Assembly: GCA_963971575.1 (NCBI GenBank)
Contig: OZ020611.1
Coordinates: 59,367,381 to 59,431,380 of the forward strand
Source: Liopterus haemorrhoidalis
Taxonomy: Eukaryota > Arthropoda > Insecta > Coleoptera > Dytiscidae
Length of the DNA stretch: 64,000 nucleotides
Direction: 5' to 3'
Part shown: positions 22,897 to 34,539 of the stretch, in pieces
Layout: the number at the start of each line of letters is the position of its first letter
How positions within the stretch are numbered: the first letter of the stretch is position 1
The notes under the pieces: model-generated
Databases searched by the model: none
What the model was told of the DNA's origin: nothing
What the model saw: only the letters and a program-made list of their open reading frames with translations
Program-made: the position numbers and the translations under genes

Positions 22897-22993
22897 TATT
22901 ATTTGTAACTATAATCCTGTATGACTGACCTAAAACATGATATAGTATGTAATTAAGTCAATAAACTTATTATTATTATTATTATTATTATTA

Positions 22994-23559
22994 ATTTATA
23001 CAGCTTATTAAGTAATAGAGCTTAAGGTTCTATCAACTTTTATAAAAAATAAGGGTTAAGGAGAAAGTTTAATTCGCCCGTGGGATAGAAAAGTTATGTT
23101 TTTTAGTGCTTGGCTTTGAGCAAGAAATGAAACACACATATACATGACCAGCCCTATGATCTTTGTATAGTCATATAATTATTTTTAGGAACGAATCATT
23201 GAAGTCGGAGTATGGCTAGCCACTTACACTAACATTATCTGAAGGCAAAAATTCCGTGATGAATCCGTGTCTTCTTTGAATGAACCTGCCCATTTTGTCA
23301 CAGAGGCACTGCTGTTTATATAAAGGTATATCTAGTAAAATAAAGTCAAGGGCCATATGCCTATCAAATAAACGGGATTACGTTGTGGAAGTTTACCGCA
23401 AGAATGGTCCTCGAATAATTAGAGTTCCGCATATAGATCTCCACATTATCTCACCTTCTGTAACTTCTAAAAGACTTTTGATCAACTCCAGCACCAAGTT
23501 ATCTCGAGAACTCGAACGTATTTCGAAACTTATAATTTTGATAATGGTATAAGGTACTC
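22994..23559. other. No recognisable feature
   Basis: AT-rich. The frame at 23280-23552 shows no family motif, though it may include decayed sequence of the RT remnant that follows. Confidence 0.4.
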
Positions 23560-24260
23560 GGACATGCCGCGTTCTTCATACGCCTTGTCAGTGAAAATAT
23601 GAACGACTTAAAAAGAGTTCGCCAAGGTTCTGCGTTATTCCCAATATTTATCAACATCGTTCTGGGAAGCATAGTGGGAATAGTCACGAAATAATATGGT
23701 ATTAATTGGAATATAGGATATTATGTTCGAAAATTATGATTATGTGTATATCTGTCTACCACCTATAGTCTCACACACATAATGGTATGCAATAAAAACG
23801 ATATTGGCTAGCAACAACTGCTACCTGCGCAGGACTGTACATAATCAACATGAAAACTAATGCCTGACTTTGAATTCCTCTAAGAGTATATCACTACTCT
23901 TAAGCAACAAATGATGCAAGATATTTGAGATTCCTGTAATTTTTATACTATGCTTCTTGCAGATGGAGGAACCAAAAGACATAAACCAAAGAAAACTAAA
24001 ACCTTATTTTAACACCAATGTAAAAAGCATTCACTCACAGTCAACTATTCTGGGAAACAAGTGGGAGTAAATATTGATTGGAAAGGATAACAAATCAAGA
24101 TTTCTGCGAACATACTGGACAAGAGTCAATTCAGATTCAAAATTGCCGTAGAAAATTAAACTTGATTGAGTACATCTTAAGGCGACCAAACACCAACATT
24201 GCTATGACGACTCTCGAATGGAACCCGCAAGATCCCGACAATAATCTTTCTCGTTCCAAA
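23560..24260 (+). pseudogene. Decayed RT of an endonuclease-RT (RTE/craft-like) element
   Basis: Frames read VRQGSALFPIFINIVLGSI near 23610-23670, corresponding to the (V)RQGDxLSPxLFN block of this RT lineage, then YGINWNI. Near 24070-24240 they read ERITNQDFCEHTGQ and LRRPNTNIAMTTLEWNPQ, which match the C-terminal TGQ...HTLRRP...ALxWNPQG block. Stops and frameshifts separate the pieces and the active-site YADD block is unrecognisable. Assignment to the RTE-like group is tentative; that it is an RT remnant is well supported by the two blocks in the right order. Confidence 0.65.
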
Positions 24261-25271
24261 TTTTGTTCTTTATTATCTCGGCTCTAGTGTGACCATTCAC
24301 AGTCCTTAGACACTGAATCAATGCAGTCTGCAGCCACATCTTTTCTGTTTCGCTCGCAATATAATACTTAAATATATTACTCTTGATATCATCATTATTG
24401 AGGACAAATATATAGTATCCTTCTAGCTGTGTCAGTTGGTAACAACGTAATGTGTTTGTTTAATATTTAATACTTAAGCGTAAGTTAAATTTAATGACTT
24501 AATTCTAGTAGCGAAATATTAACAAAAATTGCAGTATTTATATTCACCTCAATCATTTTTAATCAATTACTGGTAAATAAAGCCTCTGAGTTTTACTAAA
24601 ACTTCATTCTATAATACCTTAATTGTGTTTTAACTGTATCCTTGTTTAATGAGAAAAATCGATGACCATACCAGGGGATTTACATCATAGGTACACTTTC
24701 CCACAGGTTCACCTAAAAATTAAAGAAAAAAACATAAAATACATCCGGATATACACAATGGACTTTGATTTGCAATTAACGAGCGCGTGAAAAACACCAA
24801 ACGATTTTTAAACATGCTGGATAATTTATTTTGTTCTAGTTGGCATTTGTTTTGCTGTGTGCGTCATGTTGCAAAACACAACTGCACCAGTTTGGAATAC
24901 CCAGAGAAATTTACTAGTTTGTACACTTATACATTCGTATGAATTAACTGACCATAGGCGTAGATGATATTTCTACAAGCCACAACGAGTGTTTCTACTT
25001 TTTTTGAAATATTATATTACCTCTACAGTTGCACCTGAGTAGGTTACATAAAGGTGTAAATATTGATGATAACAATTTTAACCATTTGTGTTCTGCTAAT
25101 ATTATCCTTATTAGCCTGCACATCAACATATTTAAGACCAAAATAATGAGCCAAGACAACTTCTTGCAACTGTCCGCTAGTTTGTAAATTTGGGATATTT
25201 ACTCTAGTTGTGGAAATATAATCAGTCGGCAGATTTTGCATGCCGTAGGAATGTGGGTACCAAATAAAAGG
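24261..25271. other. No recognisable feature
   Basis: AT-rich sequence without motif-bearing frames or paired repeats. Confidence 0.45.
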
Positions 25272-25552
25272 TTTTTCGGGCGACCATTACAAAAACAGTT
25301 CTTTTCCATCATCTAGTACTTGACAAAAAGTAAATCTTTTTCGGTCTAGGCCGATTCGCTTATTCTTTTGGCTCCTGGATGCCAGAGCTATCTATGTGTC
25401 ATTTCTTAAGTTACAAAAACTCCAGGTTACACGGAAACAACTGACAGTCAAACATTTATAATTGTAACAATTGTTCGATAACCATAAATTATTCAAGGTA
25501 AATAAATAAATTTAATTTTTCTAATAAAAATTACTTTTGGTCGCCCAAAAAA
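25272..25552. mobile_element. Possible MITE with 15-bp inverted ends
   Basis: TTTTTCGGGCGACCA at 25272-25286 is the inverse of 25538-25552 except for one base. The 281-bp span has no coding capacity. A target duplication was not identified. Confidence 0.5.
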
Positions 25553-27768
25553 TATAATGAGCACCTTTACCAAAAAGATCTACTTTTTGGCCATGGTACA
25601 CAAATAACTATTTCATGAATTCAAGTCACAGAAAGGAAGTTCGTAAGAGCTGTTCATGGTTGAACAAAAACAATATTAGAAATAATTGCATAAGTTATGA
25701 ACTCAACTTTTACAATGTAGTAAATAAGGTAGACCCGAAATGATCTCAAAGAATCGGAGTATTACATTTATATAAATTGATGTTAAATGGAAAAGACACA
25801 AGAGTGAAGATATCTGATAATTGTACTGAAAGGTGAATATCACTACGGAAATGAAATGGAGTCTTTGAAAACTGATGGAGAAATTACAAGAGTGGACACG
25901 CTTAGCAATGTACTCCTAAGTGAGAATCACACTAAAAATAAAATAGGATGATTACAATAGATAGGAATCATTACGGAATGAGAATGAAAGATGAGAGAAG
26001 GGTAATAAGGTATCATTACGGCGAGTAGAAGAAATGTAGAGACCACCAAAGAATCAATCCAGTAAATATGGGTGTACAAGAAAAGTAGGAAGACCTAATT
26101 TAACAGAGTAAGGCGGAATATTCGTGTGAATTAGGTAAAAGGTCTAAGTGTCTAAGGAGTTAAATAGAAGAGTCGAGTCTTTCTATTTAAGAAGACATGG
26201 GACGACAATTTGAATATACGTTGGATTATCGTACATGGAAAAAACTCGCAAAGGATGAGAGCAGATAGTAAAATATCGAACTATTATTAACTCGTAGTAC
26301 ACAAGATAGCTGAAAAGAACTGATATTTAACAGAGTGGAATTGAAAACTTAGGTGAGTAAGGCAAAAAATCAATTTGACCTGCAGTGTCCAATAAAAAAT
26401 CGGAAATCGAATAGTTTTATCGCACTGATTGTAAATAAAATCAATATTTTGAAAGAATGAAATTTTATATAAAGAGTTAATGAAATTTGCAAAAAGGGGA
26501 GCAAAACAGATTTATATAGTGCGTGTTTTCTTCCAGACTGAAAAATATTTTGAGTACGGTTATGAACAGTCAGAAACATTCGTGACAAAACAAAACAACT
26601 AAACTTCATTTGTGGCTACTATTGACAACAAAAAGTGTTCTGTTGTAGAAAGTTTCGTTAAATTTATTACTAAACCACCCTGTTTTGTGCATGAAAATGA
26701 AAGTAGAAGAAACAAATATTCTCTCCCCTGTACAAACATACTGTGTTATTTATTCGCCCGGCTTTAATCTGGTACGTGTATAAAATTTGATTACAACGAT
26801 TTATTTCTAATATCTACTTTAATATTTTTACATTTTATCCAAAGGTAAAACGTATCACTGTGTTACTGTATGAAGTTCTGCTTTGTAATCAAGAAGAATA
26901 ACATTTTTTCGATTAATGAGTGCGGGTCGCTGTTCAATCTAACTTGGATAGAGATATACAATATTTAGTTTCCCTGCTAATTCCCGAGCACTTTGGCATG
27001 TATGCATTCTAACAATAATTTTGTGGGATTATGTGTCTGCAGGAATTTAGGTGAAAGACCAGTGTTAGTGTTTTAATGATTCTGTATTATGAATCGATAT
27101 GATGTTAACGGTTCGGAATTCTGTAGGTAACTGACTAACGTTGCTAACCAGAGAGGTGGTTTATTGTAGTGGTCCGGATAGTTTATAACCTCTTTCGGTA
27201 AAAATAATTTCTAATGTAACAGTTGTACGTGACTATTTATAAAATATAAAACAAGTAACTAAAATTGTAAATATTAAATTGTTACTTTGAATTTACCTGA
27301 CAGTTTAACAGAATTTTGAGGTTAATAGTTCGTTTAACAGTAATATACAAAAGTAATAGAACATATTAAATTTAACAGTTACTTTACAGTGAATTGTGAA
27401 AATTTGTCAGATGCGTCATAAACCATGTGCTGCTACATAACAATTATGAAGGCATGTGAGCGCTTGGTATCTTATGTCTAACGAAATTTCACAAACCAAT
27501 TTCCAATTTACTGGTCAATTTTCGTGCCGAAAATGCACTTTCAACAACTCCGTTTCACTAACTACAAATGTATTGACATGTATTGTATGTATTGAAATGT
27601 ATAAACACAAATTAAAACATGTATAAATTTATTATTTTAATGCGATGTCTGACACATAGTTGACGAGAATCCTGATGTCGATTGATCGACTGGGAACCTA
27701 TAAATAAATATATATGAATATATAAATATATATGTAATAGGATATAATTAAATGCTTTAACGAATAAA
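25553..27768. other. No recognisable feature
   Basis: Over 2 kb of AT-rich sequence. It includes purine-rich runs (25750-26350, many GAA and GGA triplets on the plus strand). No frame shows family motifs; those at 26370-26609 and 27612-27860 are not supported. Confidence 0.45.
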
Positions 27769-28960
27769 TACAATGTAATTGAGGAAAAACAATTTGGATT
27801 TAGAATAGGAAAAAGTTCGCAAGATGCATTGCTAAACTTAACTACTGAAATTAATAACAATTTAGATAAATCAATTCATTCAGCAACAGTCTTTCTAGAT
27901 CTGGCTAAGGCTTTTGATACGGTTAGTCACTCTATCCTATGTCAAAAGCTAGAGTCATACGGAATTCACGGAGTATCTTTAACCTTCTTAAAAAGCTACT
28001 TAACAAATCGTGAGCAAAATGTGTTAATTGGTGATCAGCTAAGTGAGAATGGTATTATAAATGTGACATTCCTCAAGGATCTGTTTTAGGACCTACACTC
28101 TTCAATTTCTACATCAATGGTTTACTTCAATTAAATATTCATGCAAAATTATTATCTTATGCAGATGATACAGTTCTTTGTGTATCTGGTAATTCCTGGA
28201 ATGAGGTTTCAAGCCATCTGTCACATCGCATGACTTCACTGAAATATTGGTTTCATAATAACGTCTTATCTTTAAATCAAAATAAAACTTTTTTTATGCC
28301 ATTCACTTCATACGCTAATAATCTACCTTCTCAAAACATTATAATAATTCACGAATATAATTGCATAATATCATGGTTGCACGTCTCATGAGACGTGCTC
28401 TTGCAATACAGTAATAAGAAAAACATATTCTATTAAATACTTGGGAATATATATTGATTTACATCTTAAATGGGACATTCATATAAATACTTTGGTATAA
28501 AAATTACGTAAATTTATTTACTTATTCAAAACGTTAAGAAATATCTTGAATTTGAGATTTCTTAAAGTCTTATATTTTAGTTACATACAGTCACTAATAA
28601 ACTATGGAATATTAGTGTGGGGAGCCGCGCCCCAGTATCATCTAAGTAAACTAGAAGTAACTCAATAACTTATTCTCAAATCATGTTTAAAAAAAAAAAA
28701 TAATAATAAATAAAAGATATTCTAGCCAACTTTTATTCTCAGACTTAAAAAAACTTTATTTACTTTCAATTTTAAAATATATGTTTAAAAATTATTTTAC
28801 TAACAATATATATCTACCAAACCATTCTTATTCAACTAGAATTAAAAGTAATAATTTGTCTTATAATAAATATAACTTTCAAAAAAAAAGGTCAAAAATA
28901 TTTCTTGCATTACATACCTAAAATTTTTAACTTGTCTTTAAGCATTTATAATTTTAAATT
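27769..28960 (+). pseudogene. CR1/Jockey-like reverse transcriptase, decayed
   Basis: 5'-truncated. The first part reads EEKQFGFRIGKSSQDALLNL and FLDLAKAFDTVSHSILCQKL (catalytic aspartate block). A frameshift near 28070 splits the motif that should read as IPQGSVLGPTLFNFYINGL. After it come LLSYADDTVLCVSG (active site about 28160), LKYWFHNNVLSLNQNKT, IKYLGIYIDLHLKWDIH and LINYGILVWGAAPQYHL. Stops appear from about 28500 on. About 55 bases at 28370-28425 (containing TCTCATGAGACG, a short palindrome) do not fit the alignment and may be an insertion. Related to, but clearly different from, the copy at 21724. Confidence 0.8.
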
Positions 28961-29091
28961 TGCCAAAGTATGTTCGTACACATCGTATATTAATAAAATT
29001 TAAAAAAATCGTCATTGATATTGACTTAAATGATTTAAATATATTATTCGAGTAATTAGGCTTATTTTCAGTTAAAATATATATATATATA

Positions 29092-29119
29092 GACTTGTGT
29101 ATATTTATATACACAAGTC
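29092..29119. repeat. Perfect 12-bp inverted repeat hairpin
   Basis: GACTTGTGTATA arms with a 4-base loop. It lies just after a TA run and upstream of the hammerhead-like remnant. Confidence 0.85.
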
Positions 29120-29195
29120 GTACCACCACGTATTTCCAGTGGTCTAGTTTTGGCAATGTTGAAGTTTTTTATTTTATAGTTCAATTTACTTTAGA

Positions 29196-29228
29196 CTGAA
29201 TATGACTGGATTTCACAGTCGAAACGTC
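29196..29228 (+). ncRNA. Degenerate hammerhead-ribozyme-like motif
   Basis: CTGAATA is followed by a perfect 5-bp stem (GACTG and CAGTC with a 7-base loop), then GAAA and CGTC. The layout is that of a hammerhead core (CUGANGA, stem II, GAAA), but the conserved G of CUGANGA is a T here and stem III would be almost absent. At most a mutated relic. Confidence 0.25.
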
Positions 29229-29950
29229 TCTTAGTATATTTTAATTAATTTAATTAATAAATTTTGACGAATAAATAAGATTTTTTATTTCTCCTTATAC
29301 TATTTTCGTCAAGAACTACATTCAACTTGTGTATATATATATTTTGACAATTTAATTTAATTATATTTACTATCAATTATTCACTATAACATTACGACAA
29401 GTTTCATTTAAACTTAGTAATAATTTCTTTATATATTCATACATATCTGATTATTAATACTGTAATATGTATTTTTGTTTTAATTTTATTATGGTACATT
29501 TGTTATAACACTTACACTTTGCACCTTTTCTTATTTATGTATCAATGAATTATAATAAATGTTTTTAATATTATTATATCTATTTTGCCAATAACGTATT
29601 TGAACTGGTCCTACCAACATACATCTTTAATTTTTATCTTCGTTTGTTATATTTGAATATATTCACATAAACAGCAACCCTATCTTGAACATGGCAAGGG
29701 CGACTAAAACAGAGTCGTACTACTTTCTCAATACCCGAAAGAACCACATTGCTTAAATTTGATAACCTTGTCGGTTGAAACATACGCTTTTTCTAGAAAA
29801 TTATCCTCGACCTTAGCACTATTGCGTTAAAACTAAGTGACATTTTCTTTTTCCAAATAAGTAAAAGCTTGCCAGGTATGTCAGATATTATAAACATTTG
29901 AATAACTAATGAGTTATTACAATTAGTTTCCGTGAGCGGAAGTTACTTAT
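29229..29950. other. No recognisable feature
   Basis: Very AT-rich, no frame or repeat end supported. Confidence 0.45.
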
Positions 29951-30561
29951 GTAAGGCCGCGAACATACAGAAAGCTGGTTAATCAGCGCTGACAATCGGT
30001 ACCAAAAACAAGCGCACTGGGTTACTGGTTGAGCACACGCTAAATGCCGATATTGCATGTGACACTGACAGATGACATACCTATATATTGAGGTTTTTAT
30101 TATTTTTTCCTATTTATCGTACATTTTTTAATTATATTGGCCTAGCATAGAGTGAACGCTAGTTTTGAAAGTGTATAGCTACTCTTTCGTATATTGGCTC
30201 AAATACATGTTGAAATAAGTGAAAATGGCGAGTACTGATTCATCTTTGGATGAGTTGTTTTTAACAGAATCACTATATTTAAAAATGGAACCAAAGAAAA
30301 AGGTATACATGCAATACATCAAGAAAGACGAAAATATGGTAAATACCACAACTTTTTTCCTGAATTAAAAGATGATGCAAGATTTTTTAAATATTTGTTT
30401 GTTTCGGCGCTGACAACAAGCTGCTTAAACTGCTTAAACGTTTCGGTAAGCGGGTAGCCGACACCGACCGGCGCCGACCAGTACATAGCGTGTACGGTTA
30501 TATTTGAAAACATGGACAGATACTGCGGCAGATCAACGCTTGTGTATGTTCGCGGCCTTAC
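29951..30561 (+). mobile_element. PIF/Harbinger-derived non-autonomous element
   Basis: The ends are inverse copies beginning GTAAGGCCGCGAACATACA, 19 bp perfect, bounding 611 bp. Inside is a remnant of a Harbinger-type transposase N-terminus. The expected 3-bp target duplication could not be confirmed. Because the interior joins an N-terminal fragment directly to the right end, it is best explained as an internal-deletion derivative of an autonomous element. Confidence 0.75.
30225..30480 (+). pseudogene. Harbinger transposase N-terminal fragment
   Basis: ATG at 30225 opens MASTDSSLDELFLTESLYLK. After a frameshift near 30310 the protein continues IHQERRKYGKYHNFFPELKD and DARFFKYLFVS, which resembles the characteristic start of PIF/Harbinger transposases (R-x-x-GE-(Y/F)H-x-L-P-EL...RF-x-x-YFRM). 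It then runs to a stop near the right terminal repeat. The DDE catalytic domain is missing. Confidence 0.65.
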
Positions 30562-31303
30562 TTACCTAATATATAGGTTATCCAGGTGGGGTCAGTAAAA
30601 CTTCAAAGGTGTTTACCTTCATTAATTTTAAACAAAAAAATTTATCACAGATCCAATTAGAATAAGTTACAGAGTTATAGTTTATTGACAAAAATGTGCA
30701 AGACTTTTAACAAATAACGTTTTTTTCAGGAATTCAAATATTAACATAGTAATAACTAAATAAATCACAATAATTGTTCAAAATAACCACCTGCGGCTTA
30801 AATACACAACTTCTCACGGTCAAATACGGCGTTTCTCGCATTCTCTAAAATTTGAGGATTAAGACGAATTTCAGCTGCTGCAATAAAATTCTTTGAAGTA
30901 ATTCGGGCCAATTAGTCTTAAGGCGCCGACGGACACAAATCACAGCCAACGTTACGTTGGGGTTGGTGCTGGGTGACGTTCGCTTCGGAGCTGGCATTTT
31001 CATCACAGGTCAAGAGGGTTTGATCAACGTTGGTGCAGACTTGCATATGCATATAAGTATCGTACATACGACACGAACACACTTGTAATCACATCAGATC
31101 TTAATATTGTTCTAAAAATTAGGTTATAATCCTAATTATTTAATTAAGTGTTGTTTTATTAATTTTTAAAGTAAAAAGTAAATTTTTATACATTAAATCT
31201 AATTGAAATATCTGTAGACGTACAGAGCATTGTGCATTTTATTTATGTATTATATATTATAAATTAATATATTTTGATGGTAAGAGAGTAAAGAGCGTTT
31301 TAT

Positions 31304-33045
31304 CTTTTTTAAGGATTTTGTAGGTATGAACAAAAACCCCTTATACCGTCATTTTGTCGTCTGTCTGTCTGTTCGGTAAAAATTGTAGCCAAACGGCTAA
31401 ACCTAGATAGATGAAATTTGGCACGCTTATACAACTCTTTGACCCGCACGTAAAAAACATACTAAAACATCTAAAAAACATATCCCCTAAAAATATAAAC
31501 AAATATGTGCTCATCGAACATAAAATATTTTTTTTAATTCTTAGTAGGGTATCAAATGAAAGCCCTTAGTGCGTGGATTAACGATCAAAATTTTATTTTT
31601 GCAAAATAAATTATTATGACGTCAAAATTGTGCAAAAATTTTTTTTGTCCCACACCCTGTACCCAAGATGGTTTAAACTAAAAACCTGAAAAAATTCTGA
31701 GTAATGTACATTGGTGTGAACCAGAATAGTACAACAGGAATTTTTGATCAGATTATGTTTTCGGAAAATAACGCATTTTTTGTGTTTTTTGGTTGACGAC
31801 GTAAATATGTTTTGTAAGACAGTAAACCAGAATGACTTCATGGTGTAGTAGTTAGACATCTCGCCTCCTAAGTTGCAAACTACGGTTCGTTTCCTGTCAC
31901 AATTTTAGTTTTTCTGTTTTTTTTTTGCATTTTTATTTTCTTTAAATTATTTTGTCAAAATTCTAGATATATTTTGGAAAAAGGTGCATTTAATTATTAA
32001 AAGCGTAAATTTAATTACCAGTGGGAAGTGTTGAAATTATAATTTAATTCTATGTTTCAATGTATACGAAATCAGAGGGGCGGAACTTATTACTTTGTGG
32101 GAGTAGTAATTTCAGAAATAAAATTTCATTATTATTTAAAATAAAATTATTCAGTTAGTTAAAAGTATTCAAATTATTCAAATATAAAAACTATACTATT
32201 TTAAGATAAAAATTCTCAAAGATTAGTTGAGCTATCACATATTTTTCTAGTTAAGTGTTAAAATGATTCGGAGTGAATTACGGTCGTATATTATATGATT
32301 TGTTTGAAAGAACGTTACTGTTTAGATCAAATAGCATTGGTCAAATGTTTATATAGATGGTGATAGGCGACAATATATTTGATTAAATTACAGTTTAAAT
32401 GACATAAACGAACCTCGTTAACGGGTTAAACACCGTGAGTGTTGTGAGGTGTTTAGCGGCTTGTGAGGTGAATACGGTGATTGTGAGGTTTTGTGTTTGA
32501 GTGTTTCTCATGGGATTTTACAGCCAGCATTAAATTGTAAGTTCTAGTGTATTTAATAACCTTCGATTCTAACTAAACATTAAACATAGAATAAGTAAAA
32601 TGCAGACTTTAATTCAAACACCTTTATTCCTCTCATAAAGAATCTAAACAACCGACCGGCGGATCCTTTAGGTTTTCAGACTTGATACCGCTCGCAAGTC
32701 TTAGAATCCACTATGTGGAGGGCCTTTCAAAGTAAGTACCATGAAGTACAATGAAATTACTTAAAATCATTTAGCCAACCTTGATGTTTCAACCGATCCT
32801 ATAAATGCCTCTACAACTTAAAACAACCAATGGAAGCCAAAGGCGCAATTTTCAAAATCTTTATGAACCTTGCTATATATAAAAAAAAAAAAAATACTGC
32901 ACATATTTAGAAACCTAAATATTGGTACTTATTAGGCATTCAAATTAAAATTAACAAAAACATATTTTAACATAAAATTTGTTTTGACATCCCACATACT
33001 AAATACCTGCGAAACCCTGAAATGTGTGAAAATTCACACTTCACA
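31304..33045 (-). repeat. 1.05 kb interspersed repeat, copy B, interrupted
   Basis: An inverse copy of 364-1418, from the CTTTTTTAAGGATTTTGTAG end at 31304 to the GTGTGAAAATTCACAC hairpin near 33027-33042. Its tRNA-like module (31841-31903, GGTGTAGTAGTTAGACATC then GGTTCGTTTCC) differs strongly from that of copy A although the flanks are well conserved. It is split at 32090 by a 725-bp insert. Confidence 0.75.
32090..32814 (+). mobile_element. LTR-like insert within copy B
   Basis: It is bounded by AACTTA (32084-32089 and 32815-32820). The alignment of the host repeat resumes directly on each side. About 32500-32760 resembles the LTR-end plus leader at 17900-18150 (shared GACTTTAATTCAA and CCGCTCGCAAG-like phrase). 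No coding sequence. The duplication length and the missing TG...CA ends leave the class uncertain. Confidence 0.4.
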
Positions 33046-33400
33046 TCAATTTTTTCCTTTAAAAATAATTGGCTTGCCGTCAAAAGAGAGATCGAAGCTG
33101 CGAAGATAACTTCACTTTCACTGTTAGAAGCCATTTTACAAACGTTGGCCCATGATCTCTATTTTTGCGCTTGACCTGCGCATTAGTGAATACCTGCCAA
33201 TGCTAAATGTTACGTCCAATATTGGTATCAGCGTTGGCGAACGTTGGACACATCATATGTAGACAGCTTTAGAATTAGGTCTGTTTCACATTCAGAAAAA
33301 TTCTTTCATATGTCCCCAAAAGTAATAATTTAGCGGCGTTAGTCGGAAGCTCATGCTGGCCAAGAGATTGGTACAGTTGGTTAAAAACAGGAAGTGCTCA

Positions 33401-34239
33401 ATCTTGTTAAATTTTTAGATACATTTGTGTTTGAGTTACTAAATGAAGGTCTTAAAAATTAATTTGTAGTTAATTTATTTAATTATTACTTCGCTATTAT
33501 TTGAATTTCTCAAATAAGAAATATCATTAATAAAATGTTTTTAATTTTTCTTTCATTAAGTCACAACTCTGTATCTTTATCGAATCGAACCTATATTGTT
33601 AAACCTTTTTTTGCCTAAAATTAATGAAGACGCAAATCCCTGATGTGTCAGATGCTCCCTAGGACAGCGTGTATAGTGAATTTTTACGGTAAAAATAAGA
33701 TAAGAAAACAAATTTCACATTTCATTAAAACTAAAACAGGCTAATTTGATGTTATTCATTACCTCATACAATTAGTAATTTAGTGTATTATATAGGTCGG
33801 TTGTCAGAGTTTTTTAAGTTCAGGATCAGTAAAGTACGACGGATAATCTAGAAAACAGAGATTAAATCAAATCAGCGTACTACACACTGAAGTGGATATT
33901 CGTGTAGTCCAGAACTGGAGTAAAACTCCATGAATCAGGGCGCAGGGCAAAGAGATCAAGATCACAGTATGTAGTTACCGGGAGATAGGCTGTTTCACTC
34001 CAACATAATATCGGAAATAAATTGTTAAATTGCATTTTGTGATTTTTATAAAATTCTTTTCAACAATTGTGTGAAATTAAACTTTTTCACCATATTCCGA
34101 TGTATACTGAATGTAAACAATTCCGAGATTAAGTCAATAGATTCAGTTGTAGGCTCTCGTTGAAATATATTGAATAACAGGAAAAGATAAAAAAAAAAAA
34201 ATCACTCGGTAAGTTTCAAAGAATAAAATAAAACAAGTT
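33401..34239. other. No gene; short repeat remnants
   Basis: The stretch 33560-33640 resembles, in inverse, the region at 30620-30690 (shared CTTCATTAATTTTA and ACAGAGTT), so it probably belongs to the same broken DD41D-like element. The rest is AT-rich without signal. Confidence 0.4.
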
Positions 34240-34282
34240 TATTTGATACGTATTTCGGTTTATGAGACCATCTTCAGAAATA
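34240..34282 (-). ncRNA. Hammerhead-ribozyme-like motif (Penelope-type)
   Basis: Read on the minus strand, every element of a minimal type I hammerhead is present in order: 5-base stem I strand TATTT, core CTGAAGA, stem II GGT/ACC with loop, core GAAA, a 3-bp stem III (TAC/GTA, no loop), the cleavage dinucleotide TC after GTA, and the second stem I strand AAATA pairing perfectly with TATTT. Minimal hammerheads with very short stem III are known in Penelope-like retroelements and act mainly as dimers. No Penelope RT or GIY-YIG frame is seen nearby, so it may belong to a truncated element. Seen by eye; no covariance search was possible. Confidence 0.45.
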
Positions 34283-34539
34283 CAAAGGGTTACAGAAATT
34301 CTTCTTCTTAATCTAACATCGCGAACGACGTGTAGTGATCACATGATTAGGTGTCATCTACATTTAATACTCTTCGGACTACCCGTCACCAAAAACGTCA
34401 AGGACTCGGATCTTCGGCATCTCTAACAGCTGTCATGAGACCCGTTCCTGTGAGATTGGATACAAGGTCGGTCCATCGAGTAGGTGATCTACCGCGGCGG
34501 CACTTTCCATCTGGTTTCCCCTGTACGATACGTTTTTCC

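Larger units (their letters stand above)
30916..33272. mobile_element. Composite insert flanked by AATTAG
   Basis: AATTAG occurs at 30910-30915 and 33273-33278. The inner ends are weakly inverse (TCTTAAGGC and TCTAAAGCT, both leading to a CCAACGTT). The insert consists of an outer shell (30916-31303 and 33046-33272) around an inverted copy of the 1.05 kb repeat, which itself carries another insert. The type of the outer shell is unknown. Confidence 0.4.
30690..33400 (-). pseudogene. DD41D-like transposase 3' part, split by an insert
   Basis: Two pieces on the minus strand belong together. Upstream at about 33273-33380 reads SFRLTPLNYYFWGHMKEFF, equivalent to the LTPMDFFLWGYLK block around the third catalytic aspartate (D changed to N here). 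Downstream at about 30780-30915 reads a C-terminal helix region ending with EAAGGYFEQLL-like sequence in shifted frames. Between them sits 30916-33272, bounded by AATTAG on both sides. The flanking 3' tail (about 30600-30700) also has a counterpart near 33560-33640. Highly decayed; assignment rests mainly on the first block. Confidence 0.45.
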
